From Caballeronia hypogeia (GTDB lineage: Bacteria > Pseudomonadota > Gammaproteobacteria > Burkholderiales > Burkholderiaceae), in contig NZ_FCOA02000013.1 in NCBI RefSeq assembly GCF_001544875.2, positions 1-64,000 of the forward strand: 64,000 bases of DNA, in the 5' to 3' direction. Positions 55,109-63,500 of the stretch are shown here, piece by piece (position 1 is the stretch's first letter; each line of letters starts with the position of its first letter). The translations under genes were made by a program, and so were the position numbers. A model generated the notes under the pieces. It made no database searches. It was not told the origin of the DNA and was given only the letters and a program-made list of their open reading frames with translations.

Positions 55109-55504
55109 GTGGAAACGGAACTCAGTCAACGGCTTGCGAAAGTGTTATGGCGTTGTGCGTCGCACGGACAGGTTTTGACTTATCAGCGCTTTCACACGTT
55201 GTGCGAGAAGGGCGTGCCGCTGCCGCAGCGCTATGCCGCGCTCGAATCAGCAATCAAAACCCTGGGCAATGTAGCCGAGATCGATTATGGCGTGCTCATG
55301 GCGCTCGACAGCGGTTTGCCCGGCGCCGAATTCTTTCAACGCTATCTGCGTCATCGCCGCAACGAATACGTCTTGCAGATGGGCGATCCGAAATACCAGC
55401 GACAGACGCTCGCGCGCAAACGCACGCTCGTTGCGCGCGAACGCGACCGGGTCTATGCGCATGCGCGCGTGATCGAGGAAGAGCGCGCGCGACAGGCGGC
55501 CTAG
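55109..55504 (+). CDS. Unrecognised cytoplasmic protein
   Basis: 131 residues from a GTG start with GGAGG 4-5 bases upstream. Mostly helical, basic C-terminus rich in Arg and Glu (RQTLARKRTLVARERDRVYAH). The middle has a DYGVLMALDSGLPGAEFF segment. I do not recognise the family. Its stop overlaps the end of the convergent LysR gene by 4 bases. Confidence 0.7.
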   Translation: METELSQRLAKVLWRCASHGQVLTYQRFHTLCEKGVPLPQRYAALESAIKTLGNVAEIDYGVLMALDSGLPGAEFFQRYLRHRRNEYVLQMGDPKYQRQTLARKRTLVARERDRVYAHARVIEEERARQAA

Positions 55505-56436
55505 TTCGCTTTCGGACTGGCTGGCGTCGGGTTCGCCTCGCTCGTCGCTTCGAGGCCCGCCTTGGCGAGCAGCCAGTCGCAGAAGCACTTCACTTTCTCG
55601 ACATTGCGCTCATTGACGCGATAAGCCAGGAAGTGCGTCTCCCTTGCTAGCGGAGCGAACACACCAGCGCCCAGTTCGACCAGATCGCCGCGCGCGAGTT
55701 CGCGCTCGGCGAGTCGTGTCGTCTCCAGCGCGACGCCCATGCCGTCCACCGCCGCGGATATCGCGAGCGCCGCGCGGTCGAAGGAAGGTCGCGGCCCACG
55801 CGGCATTTCCAGGCCATTGAGCGCGAACCAGCCCGGCCACGTCACGCGACTCAGTTGCGATTCGATCAGCGTCAGGCTGCCAATCTGTTCCGCGGGCGGC
55901 ACACTTTCGCGCAATAGCTGAGGCGAGCACATCGGAATGATGCGTTCTTCACCGAGCGCGCGCGTGACCACGCCGGGCCGTTCATGGGCGAATCCATACG
56001 AGACTGCGACATCGACTTCGCGCGCGCGGGCGAGGTCGGCAGGCTCGGCATCCGACGACAGACGGATCGTCACGTTCGGATACGCCTGCATGAACTCGGG
56101 CAATCGCGGCCCGAGCCATTTCGCTGCGAAGCTCGGCGCGCAATGCACCGCGAGCACTTGCGCCTGAGGCGCGAGCGTCACTTCGGCGCATGCGGCTTCG
56201 ATTACATCGAACACGCGTCCAAGACTCTCATGGAGGCGCCGGCCTTCGGATGTCGTCTCCACGCGCCGGTTGCGTCGATGAAACAGCGGTCTGCCGAAGT
56301 ACTGCTCCAGCTCCTTGACCTGGTGGCTGATAGCCGATTGCGTGAGATGCAACTCGCTCGCGGCGAGCGTGAAGCTTTCCAGACGCGCGGCGGCTTCGAA
56401 TGCGCGCAAAAGGACGAAGTTGGGAATGCGCCTCAT
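55501..56436 (-). CDS. LysR-family regulator, GcvA-like
   Basis: 311 residues. HTH with FTLAASELHLTQSAISHQVK, then LEQYFGRPLFHRRNRRVETT, the pattern of the GcvA/AmpR group. The ligand domain follows with VHCAPSFAAKWLGPRLPEF. The ATG before RRIPNFVLL is used; a TTG 15 bases upstream is also in frame. No divergent target is adjacent: the next plus-strand gene is 630 bases away. Confidence 0.88.
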   Translation of the reverse strand: MRRIPNFVLLRAFEAAARLESFTLAASELHLTQSAISHQVKELEQYFGRPLFHRRNRRVETTSEGRRLHESLGRVFDVIEAACAEVTLAPQAQVLAVHCAPSFAAKWLGPRLPEFMQAYPNVTIRLSSDAEPADLARAREVDVAVSYGFAHERPGVVTRALGEERIIPMCSPQLLRESVPPAEQIGSLTLIESQLSRVTWPGWFALNGLEMPRGPRPSFDRAALAISAAVDGMGVALETTRLAERELARGDLVELGAGVFAPLARETHFLAYRVNERNVEKVKCFCDWLLAKAGLEATSEANPTPASPKAN

Positions 56437-56820
56437 GGCATCCGTATCCAAAGAAGTGAACTCGTGTCCGAAGCCTGGCGACGTGGATCGGCAACGGATG
56501 AATCATCGCGACTCCGCGTGAGATGAAATGGAGACACGCGAGGCCGGCAGTATAGCTTGCGACGCGATTGACAAGGATGCGTAAAACGCTCTCGACGGAT
56601 ATCCGCCAAAACTTCCAATGCGCGAAAAAACAGACGAAAGCCTGCCGGCATTTTGTGGGTTGATCTAATCAATCATGCCATTCGACAAGCATTACATTTT
56701 GCCAACGAGTCATTCTTCTGTGAATGAGCGACGGCGAACACATGCCATGCACTTTGCGCCAATTGATAGCGGATTCAGGCATATTTGTCCTGACAGGCGC
56801 CGACCGGGGGACACGCTCAA
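56437..56820. other. Intergenic region upstream of the small-RNA candidate
   Basis: About 380 bases holding the expected promoter of the LysR gene. No open frame with a ribosome site. A TTGACA hexamer lies near 56569 on the plus strand without a matching -10 at normal distance. Confidence 0.4.
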
Positions 56821-56826
56821 TATAAT
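56821..56826 (+). promoter_or_regulatory. Perfect -10 element of the small-RNA candidate
   Basis: TATAAT at 56821-56826, preceded by a GC-rich spacer. No good -35 at 17 bases, so it may need an activator. It would start a transcript near 56832. Confidence 0.5.
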
Positions 56827-56831
56827 CGGCC

Positions 56832-56933
56832 CACACCTCGCGACCCTGCCGTGAGGAAGTCGGCGGCTAGTTTGACCAAGGCTCTTGCTATTGCGCCCGT
56901 CCTTCAAGCCCCGACATCGCGCGGGGCTTTTTC
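56832..56933 (+). ncRNA. Candidate small RNA or terminated leader, about 100 nt
   Basis: The predicted transcript runs from just after a perfect TATAAT to a strong intrinsic terminator: arms AAGCCCCG (56906-56913) and CGGGGCTT (56922-56929) with a T-run to 56932. A 5' hairpin (CTGCCG 56846-56851 with CGGCGG 56861-56866) shows GAGGAAG in its loop. The segment between the hairpins (56867-56905) looks unstructured and C-rich (GCCCGTCCTTC). No open frame fits. It could be a trans-acting sRNA or an attenuated leader of the hydrolase gene, whose ATG is 137 bases downstream of the terminator. Confidence 0.5.
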
Positions 56934-57069
56934 GCATCCAGGAACGTCGATTGCGCGCGCAAAACACCGCACTCGTTCTCGGCGCACGTTGACGACCAGA
57001 TGGCAAGGCGAGACTGGACGCAGTACGTCTTCGCCAGTTGCGCGCCATTAAAGACGAGGAATAAATCTA

Positions 57070-58872
57070 ATGAGACCGGTAGTGTTCGGGAACCGCCTGG
57101 GATGGCTGCATGCAGGAAAGGGCAAACGCGGTGTAGTGCTTTGCAATACGTATGGTCACGAATATGTGTGGACATATGGTGGCATGCGTCATCTCGCAGA
57201 TGAACTTTCGGCGCGTGGCATCTGGGTATTGCGCTTCGATTATCGCGGTACGGGCGATTCGGCGGGTGCCGACCTCGCACCCGATCAGTTTCAATCTTCG
57301 GTCGACGATGTAGAAGAGGCGATCGACTGGTTCAGGACTTCGACGGGTATCGAGCACCTCACGTTGTGCGGCTTTCGTGTCGGCGCCGCATTCGCACTGG
57401 AGGCGGCCTTGCGTCGTCCCGTGGACGATCTCGTGCTGCTTGCCCCTGTCGCGAGCGGTCGCGTGTATATGCGCGAGCTGAGCATCGTGCGCAAGACCTG
57501 GCTCGAGGTTCTCGCGCCGCCCTTGCGCGAAATGCAGAGCGAAACGCCGCTGAACGTGCTGGGTCAGGTGTATGGCGACGAATTCAGACGTTCACTCGAA
57601 TCCATCGACCTCGTGGCGAGCGTGAAAGGCGCGACGAACGCACCGGCGCGCCGCGCGCTGATCATGAACGCGAGAGCGGGCGGCAAGGATCCATTGCGCG
57701 ACGCCCTCGCGGAAGCCGGTGTCGAGGCGGAAGCCCGTCCGTTCGAAGATTTGCTGGGATTCATTCAAGAGACCGCATTCAATGTCCTGCCGCTCGCGGC
57801 CTTCGACGAGGCTGTGCAATGGATGACGGCCGGCGCTGCGCGGCAAACGCTGGAAGCGGCCGCGATCGAGTCCAATGACTGGTCCGCGCTGCAAGTCGAA
57901 ACGCCCGAGGCGATCGAGCGTCCCGTGCGCGTCGGCGAAGAAGGGCTATTCGGTGTTCTGTGCGAACCGCGCACGGGCTCGCCACGCGGCGCGATCTTCC
58001 TGATTGCGAATACATCCGCGAGCGCGCGCATGGGCGATAGCAGGCTTTCCGTGCGCATCGCACGCGAGCTCGCTCGTCGTGGCATTGCATCGCTGCGCTT
58101 CGACGCACGCGGCCGCGGCGATAGCCCGGCGGCGCCTGGCGAGGTGCAATCGGACACGGCTTTCGGCCGCATCTACGCGTCGGTCGCAACGGACGATACG
58201 GCGATCGCCGCGCGCTGGCTCGCGCGCCAAGGGTACAAGTCGATTTTCTCGTTCGGCGTATGCTCCGGCGCGTATCACGCGCTCAAGGCGGCGCTTGTCG
58301 AGGACGCCATCACGGGCGTCATCACGGTCAATCTGCCGACCTTCAAGAAACCGGCGGACGTGGCGCCCGACGGGCTGCGACAGGCAACGCGCAATTCCAT
58401 GGCGGGTTATGCGTTATCCATGCTCGATCCGAAGAAATGGAAAGCGATCCTGCGCGGAGAAAAGCAGCTGACGCGCGTACTGCGCTTCGTGCTCGGTTAC
58501 ATGATGACGCGCGTGCGTTCGCGCGTGGTCGATGTACTGAGGCTCGACCGTCTGAGTCAGACGACGGTGGAACTCGCGACCGAGCCGGGCCCGATCATTC
58601 GTGCGCTCGCTGCGAAGCGCGTGAAGACCGTCCTCGTCTATGGCGCATACGACGCCGGCATGGATCTGATCGCCGCGCACTTCGGCAAGCAGGGCGCCCG
58701 CCTTTCCCGCTTTCAGGACGTGCGGATGGCGATCTTTCCGAACGTGGATCATTCACTGTTCATGTCGGCCGCGTCTGCGCAAGTGATTGCGTTGTGCGAA
58801 AGCGTGACCAAGGAGATGAGTCCGCCTGTCGCGGACCCGGCGTTTCCGGGCCGGGAATCGGTTGCCCTCTGA
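57070..58872 (+). CDS. Tandem alpha/beta hydrolase with non-serine nucleophile positions
   Basis: 600 residues, two fused alpha/beta hydrolase domains (about 1-285 and 300-580), each with a RFDYRGTGDS / RFDARGRGDS strand-loop. The nucleophile elbow of domain 1 reads GFRVG (101-105), with Arg at the position of Ser, so it is probably not a hydrolase. Domain 2 reads GVCSG with Cys398, plus Asp528 and His561 in NVDHSLF, a possible Cys-Asp-His triad. The two elbows recall the exosortase A system-associated hydrolases 2 (Arg) and 1 (Cys), here fused. No exosortase or polysaccharide genes are in the window. GAGGAA precedes the start. Confidence 0.82.
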   Translation: MRPVVFGNRLGWLHAGKGKRGVVLCNTYGHEYVWTYGGMRHLADELSARGIWVLRFDYRGTGDSAGADLAPDQFQSSVDDVEEAIDWFRTSTGIEHLTLCGFRVGAAFALEAALRRPVDDLVLLAPVASGRVYMRELSIVRKTWLEVLAPPLREMQSETPLNVLGQVYGDEFRRSLESIDLVASVKGATNAPARRALIMNARAGGKDPLRDALAEAGVEAEARPFEDLLGFIQETAFNVLPLAAFDEAVQWMTAGAARQTLEAAAIESNDWSALQVETPEAIERPVRVGEEGLFGVLCEPRTGSPRGAIFLIANTSASARMGDSRLSVRIARELARRGIASLRFDARGRGDSPAAPGEVQSDTAFGRIYASVATDDTAIAARWLARQGYKSIFSFGVCSGAYHALKAALVEDAITGVITVNLPTFKKPADVAPDGLRQATRNSMAGYALSMLDPKKWKAILRGEKQLTRVLRFVLGYMMTRVRSRVVDVLRLDRLSQTTVELATEPGPIIRALAAKRVKTVLVYGAYDAGMDLIAAHFGKQGARLSRFQDVRMAIFPNVDHSLFMSAASAQVIALCESVTKEMSPPVADPAFPGRESVAL

Positions 58873-58883
58873 TGCAGACTGAG

Positions 58884-58907
58884 CGCGGCGCGTTTCGGCG
58901 CGCCGCG
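58884..58907 (+). terminator. GC-rich hairpin after the tandem hydrolase gene
   Basis: Nine-base arms CGCGGCGCG (58884-58892) and CGCGCCGCG (58899-58907) around a TTTCGG loop, 12 bases past the stop codon. The downstream side is GTTTCCCTTTG, without a full T-run. Confidence 0.5.
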
Positions 58908-59079
58908 GTTTCCCTTTGCGCAGGCATCGCGTGAGCGAGCTTGCCGCGTCTTGAGTATCCTTCGACGTTGGAACCCGCCCCATGCGGGCGGTGTCCCATC
59001 GTGAATCCATGTCAGCGGCCAGGATCAGCGCGAGGCGCGCCGCACGGGCCGCATCACATCAACGCACAGGAGTCTGACG

Positions 59080-59505
59080 ATGTCGATTGAAAAGGTTCTA
59101 TATCGTGCCCATGCCCATGTCACCGGCGGGCGCGATGGGCGCGCGACCGTGCCGGAAAGCAATCTCGACCTCAAGCTGACGACCCCGAAGGAACTGGGTG
59201 GCGGCGGTGGCGACGGCACTAATCCGGAGCAACTTTTTGCCGCAGGTTATAGCGCGTGCTTCATCGGCGCGATCAAGTTCGTCGCAGCGCGCGACAAGAT
59301 CACGCTGCCGAAAGACGTGGCGGTCGATGGCAGCGTGGGTATCGGGCAGATCCCGAACGGCTTCGGCATCGAAGTCGAATTGAAGATATCACTGCCGGGC
59401 ATGGATCGCGCAGACGCACAGGCTTTGGTCGACAAGGCGCATATCGTATGCCCGTATTCGAATGCGACCCGCAATAACATCGATGTCAAGCTGACGCTTG
59501 CGTAA
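59080..59505 (+). CDS. ohr: Organic hydroperoxide resistance protein Ohr
   Basis: 141 residues. Thiol peroxidase reducing organic hydroperoxides; active Cys pair C60 in GYSACFIGA and C124 in HIVCPYSNATR, both required. The family signature GGGDGTNPEQLFAAGYSACF is intact. AGGAG lies 7-8 bases upstream of the ATG. No OhrR regulator is adjacent. Confidence 0.96.
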   Translation: MSIEKVLYRAHAHVTGGRDGRATVPESNLDLKLTTPKELGGGGGDGTNPEQLFAAGYSACFIGAIKFVAARDKITLPKDVAVDGSVGIGQIPNGFGIEVELKISLPGMDRADAQALVDKAHIVCPYSNATRNNIDVKLTLA

Positions 59506-59517
59506 GCTTTGTCGATC

Positions 59518-59546
59518 GTTCGAGCATCCTTCACGGATGCTCGAAC
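59518..59546. terminator. Bidirectional hairpin between ohr and the aldehyde dehydrogenase gene
   Basis: Perfect 12-base arms GTTCGAGCATCC (59518-59529) and GGATGCTCGAAC (59535-59546), loop TTCAC, between two convergent genes. No long T-run on either side. Confidence 0.7.
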
Positions 59547-59562
59547 ATTCTGCACCAACTGT

Positions 59563-60999
59563 TCACCACGTCTGACGCATCACCATCAGACGCGCTTCAG
59601 TCATATCTTCTATTGCATAGCGAATGCCCTCGCGGCCCAGGCCAGAGTCCTTCACGCCGCCATACGGCATGTTATCGACACGGAACGAGGGCACGTCGTT
59701 GATCACCACGCCGCCGACTTCGAGTCGATCCCATGCCTGATGCGCATGCGCAAGCGAATCTGTGAAAATGCCCGCCTGCAGGCCGAAATCGCTGTCGTTC
59801 ACGATATCGAGCGCTTTACCGAAATCGTCAAATTGCTCGAGTATCGCGACCGGTCCGAACGCTTCCTTGCGATAGAGATCGGTTTGCCGTCCGACGTTCT
59901 CCAGCAGCGTCGCTTCGAACATCGCGCCTTTGACCTTGCCGCCCGCGATGATTTTCGCGCCGGCTTTAACGGCGTTTTCCATCCAGCCCGCAAGCCGCCT
60001 GGTTTCCGACTCGGAGATCATCGGCCCGACGAACGTCTTTTCGTCCTTCGGGTCGCCCATCTGCAAGGAGTTCGTCTTCGCAATCAGCCTTTCGCGCAAG
60101 CGCTCGTAGAGGGACTCATGTACGAGAATCCGCTGCACGCCGATGCAGCTTTGCCCCGATTGATAGAACGCGCCGAATGCGAGCCGGTCGACGACGTAGT
60201 CGAGCTTACCGGCCTGATCGCTGTCGACGATGGCCGCAGCATTGCCGCCGAGTTCCAGAATCACTTTCTTCTTGCCCGCTTTCGCTTTCAGATCCCAGCC
60301 GACTGCGGGCGAGCCTGTGAATGACAGGAGCTTGAAACGCTCGTCGGTGGTGAAGAGATCGGCGCCGTCGCGATGCGCAGGCAGGATGGAGAACGCACCT
60401 TTGGGCAGATCGGTCTCGGCGAGCACCTCTCCTATGATCAGCGCACCGATCGGTGTGCGGCTCGCGGGTTTCATGACGAACGGCACCCCCGCTGCAATCG
60501 CGGGCGCCACCTTGTGCGCGGCGAGATTCAAAGGGAAATTGAAAGGCGAGATGAAGGAACACGGGCCGATCGGCACGCGCTTCACATAACCGTGATATCC
60601 CTTCGCGCGCGGCGAGATTTCCAGATTCAGGATTTCGCCGTCGATACGCACGGATTCCTCTGCCGCAACCTTGAATGTATCGATCAGGCGCGTCACTTCT
60701 CCGCGCGAATCGTTGATTGGCTTGCCTGCTTCGATGCATAGCGCCATGGCCATCTCATCGGCGCGCTCGCGGAAACGCTTCACGCAATGCTCGAGCACTG
60801 CCTGCCGCTTGAATGGCGCAAAGGCACGCATTTCGGGCATCACCGCGACGGCCAGACCGATAGCCTCGTCGATAGCCTTTGCATCTGCGAGTGCGACGCG
60901 GGTCGCAACTTCACCGCTGAATTTATCGGTCACCTCGAGTTCGGTATTGGCCGCAACGGGCTCGTTGGCGAGATAGTAAGGGTAGGTCGCTTTCAACAT
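59563..60999 (-). CDS. NAD(P)-dependent aldehyde dehydrogenase
   Basis: 478 residues, complete family length. Catalytic Cys C285 in SGQSCIGVQR, general-base Glu E249 in ILELGGNAA, cofactor loop FTGSPAVG, and EAFGPVAIL near the C-terminus. Similar proteins are annotated as lactaldehyde, glyceraldehyde-3-phosphate (GapN-like) or phosphonoacetaldehyde dehydrogenases; the substrate cannot be decided. It is divergent from the VOC protein gene. Confidence 0.92.
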   Translation of the reverse strand: MLKATYPYYLANEPVAANTELEVTDKFSGEVATRVALADAKAIDEAIGLAVAVMPEMRAFAPFKRQAVLEHCVKRFRERADEMAMALCIEAGKPINDSRGEVTRLIDTFKVAAEESVRIDGEILNLEISPRAKGYHGYVKRVPIGPCSFISPFNFPLNLAAHKVAPAIAAGVPFVMKPASRTPIGALIIGEVLAETDLPKGAFSILPAHRDGADLFTTDERFKLLSFTGSPAVGWDLKAKAGKKKVILELGGNAAAIVDSDQAGKLDYVVDRLAFGAFYQSGQSCIGVQRILVHESLYERLRERLIAKTNSLQMGDPKDEKTFVGPMISESETRRLAGWMENAVKAGAKIIAGGKVKGAMFEATLLENVGRQTDLYRKEAFGPVAILEQFDDFGKALDIVNDSDFGLQAGIFTDSLAHAHQAWDRLEVGGVVINDVPSFRVDNMPYGGVKDSGLGREGIRYAIEDMTEARLMVMRQTW

Positions 61000-61155
61000 G
61001 TCACGCTCTCCCGTATGGATGCGTTGTCGATACTAATGAGATTAACGCTGAAATGAAGCGCGTGCCGATAAAGGTGTTCGGGAATGGGATAGCATGCGAT
61101 TGAAATCGAACGAGGCGCGTCCATGCGCTTCATGTCTGACCATGCGGAGGATCTG

Positions 61156-61557
61156 ATGCTGACGTCCGGAATCGATCATGTCGGTCTCACCGTGCGCGAC
61201 CTCGCGGCAACGCGCGACTTCTTCGTCGAGTGTCTTGGCTGGCGAATCGTCGGCGAGCGGCCGGACTATCCGGCCGTATTCGTATCCGATGACAAACTGA
61301 TGGTCACGCTATGGCAAGTCAAGGATGTCGCGTCGACGATCGCATTCGACCGGCGCAAGAACATTGGCTTGCATCATCTTGCGTTGCGAGTGACGGACGA
61401 AACGGCGCTCACGACGATTCTGGAGCGCGTTTCAGCATGGCCGGGAGTCAGTGTGGAGTTTGCGCCGGAGCAGCTAGGCGCGGGGCCGAAGCGCCATATG
61501 ATGATCTATGAGCCGGGCGGAATTCGAATCGAATTCGATTTTGATCCACGACTCTGA
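61156..61557 (+). CDS. VOC-family (glyoxalase/dioxygenase fold) protein
   Basis: 133 residues. Two beta-alpha-beta-beta-beta modules: SGIDHVGLTVRDLAATRDFF with the first metal-binding His, HHLALRVTDE with the second, and a final Glu in GGIRIEFDFDP. These match a single-domain glyoxalase I-type metal site. The start is set at the ATG with GGAGG 5 bases upstream; two ATGs further upstream are in frame. Substrate unknown. Confidence 0.88.
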   Translation: MLTSGIDHVGLTVRDLAATRDFFVECLGWRIVGERPDYPAVFVSDDKLMVTLWQVKDVASTIAFDRRKNIGLHHLALRVTDETALTTILERVSAWPGVSVEFAPEQLGAGPKRHMMIYEPGGIRIEFDFDPRL

Positions 61558-61644
61558 CATTGCCCCCACGCACGGATTAGCGCCTGCCGGCCTGCAATGT
61601 TATGGGAGTCAAAAGGTTCTCGCTTCGGGGTATGGCGCAAAGCA

Positions 61645-61677
61645 CAACGGCGGAGCTATCGATAAGCTCCGCCGTTG
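61645..61677 (-). terminator. Hairpin downstream of the H-NS-like gene
   Basis: Perfect 13-base arms CAACGGCGGAGCT (61645-61657) and AGCTCCGCCGTTG (61665-61677) with a 7-base loop, 24 bases past the H-NS stop. No strong U-run follows on the minus strand. Confidence 0.65.
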
Positions 61678-61701
61678 ACCGATGCTCCTCAGCGAATCAG
61701 T

Positions 61702-62205
61702 TCAGGCAATCAAAAAGGGAGTGCGGTCTTGGACTGAAGCAAGCCAGCCCGGTGCACGGCCACGGCCACTCCAGGTTGCGCCGGATTGCGGATCGCGATA
61801 CAGCGCGGGCTGACGTCCGCGTGGCTGACCCTTGCCCTTACGTTTGTTTGCGCCGCCTGCCTTTGTTTTGGCTGTGCTCTTCTCGCCACCTGCGCCCACG
61901 GCAAACTTGCTACGGTCTTTGGCTTTCGCAATCCAGGCGGGTGCGCGGCCACGGCCACTCCATGTTGCACCGGTCTTCGGGTCTTGATATGCGACGGTAC
62001 CTTGCTTGTGCACGGAGGCCGAGGCCGAGCGTCCCGCTTTTCTTCGCGAGCCGCTGAAATTCTCGATGTCCGAAACGGTAATCCCATAACGCGACATCAA
62101 ATCTCGAATCTTTTGCAGCGCACTTTCCGACTGAGTCGCGATGAGCGCGTCGGCTTTCGCTTGAAGTGCTTCTATACGTGCCTGAATACTTTCGAGCGTG
62201 GACAT
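61702..62205 (-). CDS. H-NS-family nucleoid protein with duplicated DNA-binding motif
   Basis: 167 residues. The N-terminal coiled coil for dimerisation (about 1-50) ends DLMSRYGITVSDIENF. Two copies of the C-terminal DNA-binding motif follow, at about 73-101 (YQDPKTGATWSGRGRAPAW) and 136-164 (YRDPQSGATWSGRGRAPGW), separated by a Lys/Gly-rich linker. Ordinary Bv3F-type H-NS proteins of Burkholderia have one such motif and about 100 residues. The SGRGRAP loop binds AT-rich minor grooves. It probably silences foreign genes. Confidence 0.92.
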   Translation of the reverse strand: MSTLESIQARIEALQAKADALIATQSESALQKIRDLMSRYGITVSDIENFSGSRRKAGRSASASVHKQGTVAYQDPKTGATWSGRGRAPAWIAKAKDRSKFAVGAGGEKSTAKTKAGGANKRKGKGQPRGRQPALYRDPQSGATWSGRGRAPGWLASVQDRTPFLIA

Positions 62206-62642
62206 GGCTAACCTCTAAAGATTGTTTATTGCACTATGCCACGCATGGCAATAAATCGCTAGAGGAGTATTCGTGGAATTGCGTCGCAATGAAAGCTTAA
62301 AGGGAGATTAAAAGGACTACTTTGAAGCGTTATGAGGCAGGGCGCACACTTCGGTATCTCAATGCTTCGAAGCGAAAGAGAAAGACACTGAAAGCGTACT
62401 CCACGTTATCTCCACTTCTTCGCCCCGGCTGAGCATCGCGCGATTCATTTTGGCAAGCGGTCAGTGCGCGGGGATTGTTTCGATGAGTCTGCAGTGCCGC
62501 GTTCTTCGTCCGATGTTTGTTCACCAGTGATGATGCATCAAATCATCAATCATCATTTTACATGAGTCCTCCACGAGCCTATCTTGCCGGAAAAGCACAC
62601 TAAAACGCATCCGGCGAGCGCCGGAAATGCGCCATATCGTCC
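62206..62642. other. Intergenic region upstream of the H-NS-like gene
   Basis: About 440 bases, locally AT-richer (around 62220-62330 and 62520-62560). It should hold the H-NS promoter on the minus strand. No gene supported; open frames lack ribosome sites. The right end merges into the decayed symporter remnant. Confidence 0.45.
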
Positions 62643-62861
62643 TTGAGACTAGAGACATCGTGGTTACATCGACAGCGGTTGAAAGTTCTGGGACACGCCG
62701 TACCGGTCTTTCCGTACGACTATCCGGCAATCATCTCGATGAGCATTGCGTTCTTCCTCATGTGGCTCGGTTCGGTAACGGATCGCCGGGCGCAGGCCAA
62801 TGAAGAACGCGAGAAATTTCACGATCAGTTCGTGCCGGCATCGGCCTCTCGGGCGCGGTGA
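62643..62861 (+). pseudogene. C-terminal remnant of an acetate-permease-like Na+/solute symporter
   Basis: From about residue 14 of this 72-codon frame the sequence reads VLGHAVPVFPYDYPAIISMS, then FFLMWLGSVTDRRAQANEER and KFHDQFV. This matches the last helix and tail of ActP-type cation/acetate symporters (pattern: ILGN..PIFPY.NPALFS.. then a WLFS.LD/TD turn and an ERE.F..QF tail). The rest of the transporter, about 480 residues, is absent upstream. A decayed gene fragment is the simplest reading. Confidence 0.7.
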
Positions 62862-62888
62862 GTCATTGATCCCCGAATGGGAGACGTC

Positions 62889-63497
62889 ATGTCGAAAGTC
62901 CAGCATCAGATCATGCCGGGCGGTCCGGTTCATAAACACCGCAAGCCCTTGCACTTCAAGGCGCGAGACAACGGACTCGGCTTTTCGCCGATCACGATTG
63001 CGCTTCACTGGATCATCGCGTTGCTCGTGCTGCCGATCCTTGCGATGAAATTCCTCGCGCTCGCCGAGCCCGCATGGAATCCAGAGCGCGCGCTCACTCT
63101 ATGAGCGGCGATATTGTTTCCGCTTTCGATCTATCGATTCTGGGCGCGCGTCACTTCCTGGCATCCACTGCCGGTGGGCACGCCGAATCCGGTGGAGCTG
63201 ATCGTCAGCCGCTCGGTGGCGGTGGCACTCGCATTGGCGATGGTCCTGCTGCCCATCGCCGCGTGGCTCGCGAAATCGAGTGCGGGAGTTGCAATCGGAT
63301 TGCCGGGTGGAGTCGTCCTGCCCGCGATCATGCCAGCGCATTCCGGCGCCGCGCATATCTTCGACGTGCTGTATGACATTGGCGCCGGCGCATTTCTCGG
63401 CGGACTGGCGTTGCATGTCTTCGGGGCCTGCAAGAATCATTTCGTGTTGAAGAACGATTCCCTGAAACGAATGCTCGGCAAGCATGTGGAGCTCTGA
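62889..63497 (+). pseudogene. Cytochrome b561 gene interrupted by one in-frame TGA
   Basis: The N-terminal part (from MSKVQHQIMPGG) includes SPITIALHWIIALLVLPILA, the first b561 helix with a heme His. The frame stops at TGA 63102-63104, then resumes in the same frame with AAILFPLSIYRFWARVTSWH, further helices with His residues, and the family end LHVFGACKNHFV..NDSLKRML. One base change of TGG (Trp) to TGA would explain it. A separate restart at the ATG at 63114 is possible but would lack the first helix. GGAG 6 bases upstream supports the start. It would be a di-heme b-type membrane electron carrier. Confidence 0.8.
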
Positions 63498-63500
63498 ATC

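Noticed and set aside
63102..63104. TGA as a selenocysteine codon in cytochrome b561
   Set aside because: There is no reason for Sec in this family, no hairpin just downstream that I could support as a SECIS element, and a Trp-to-stop change explains the site.
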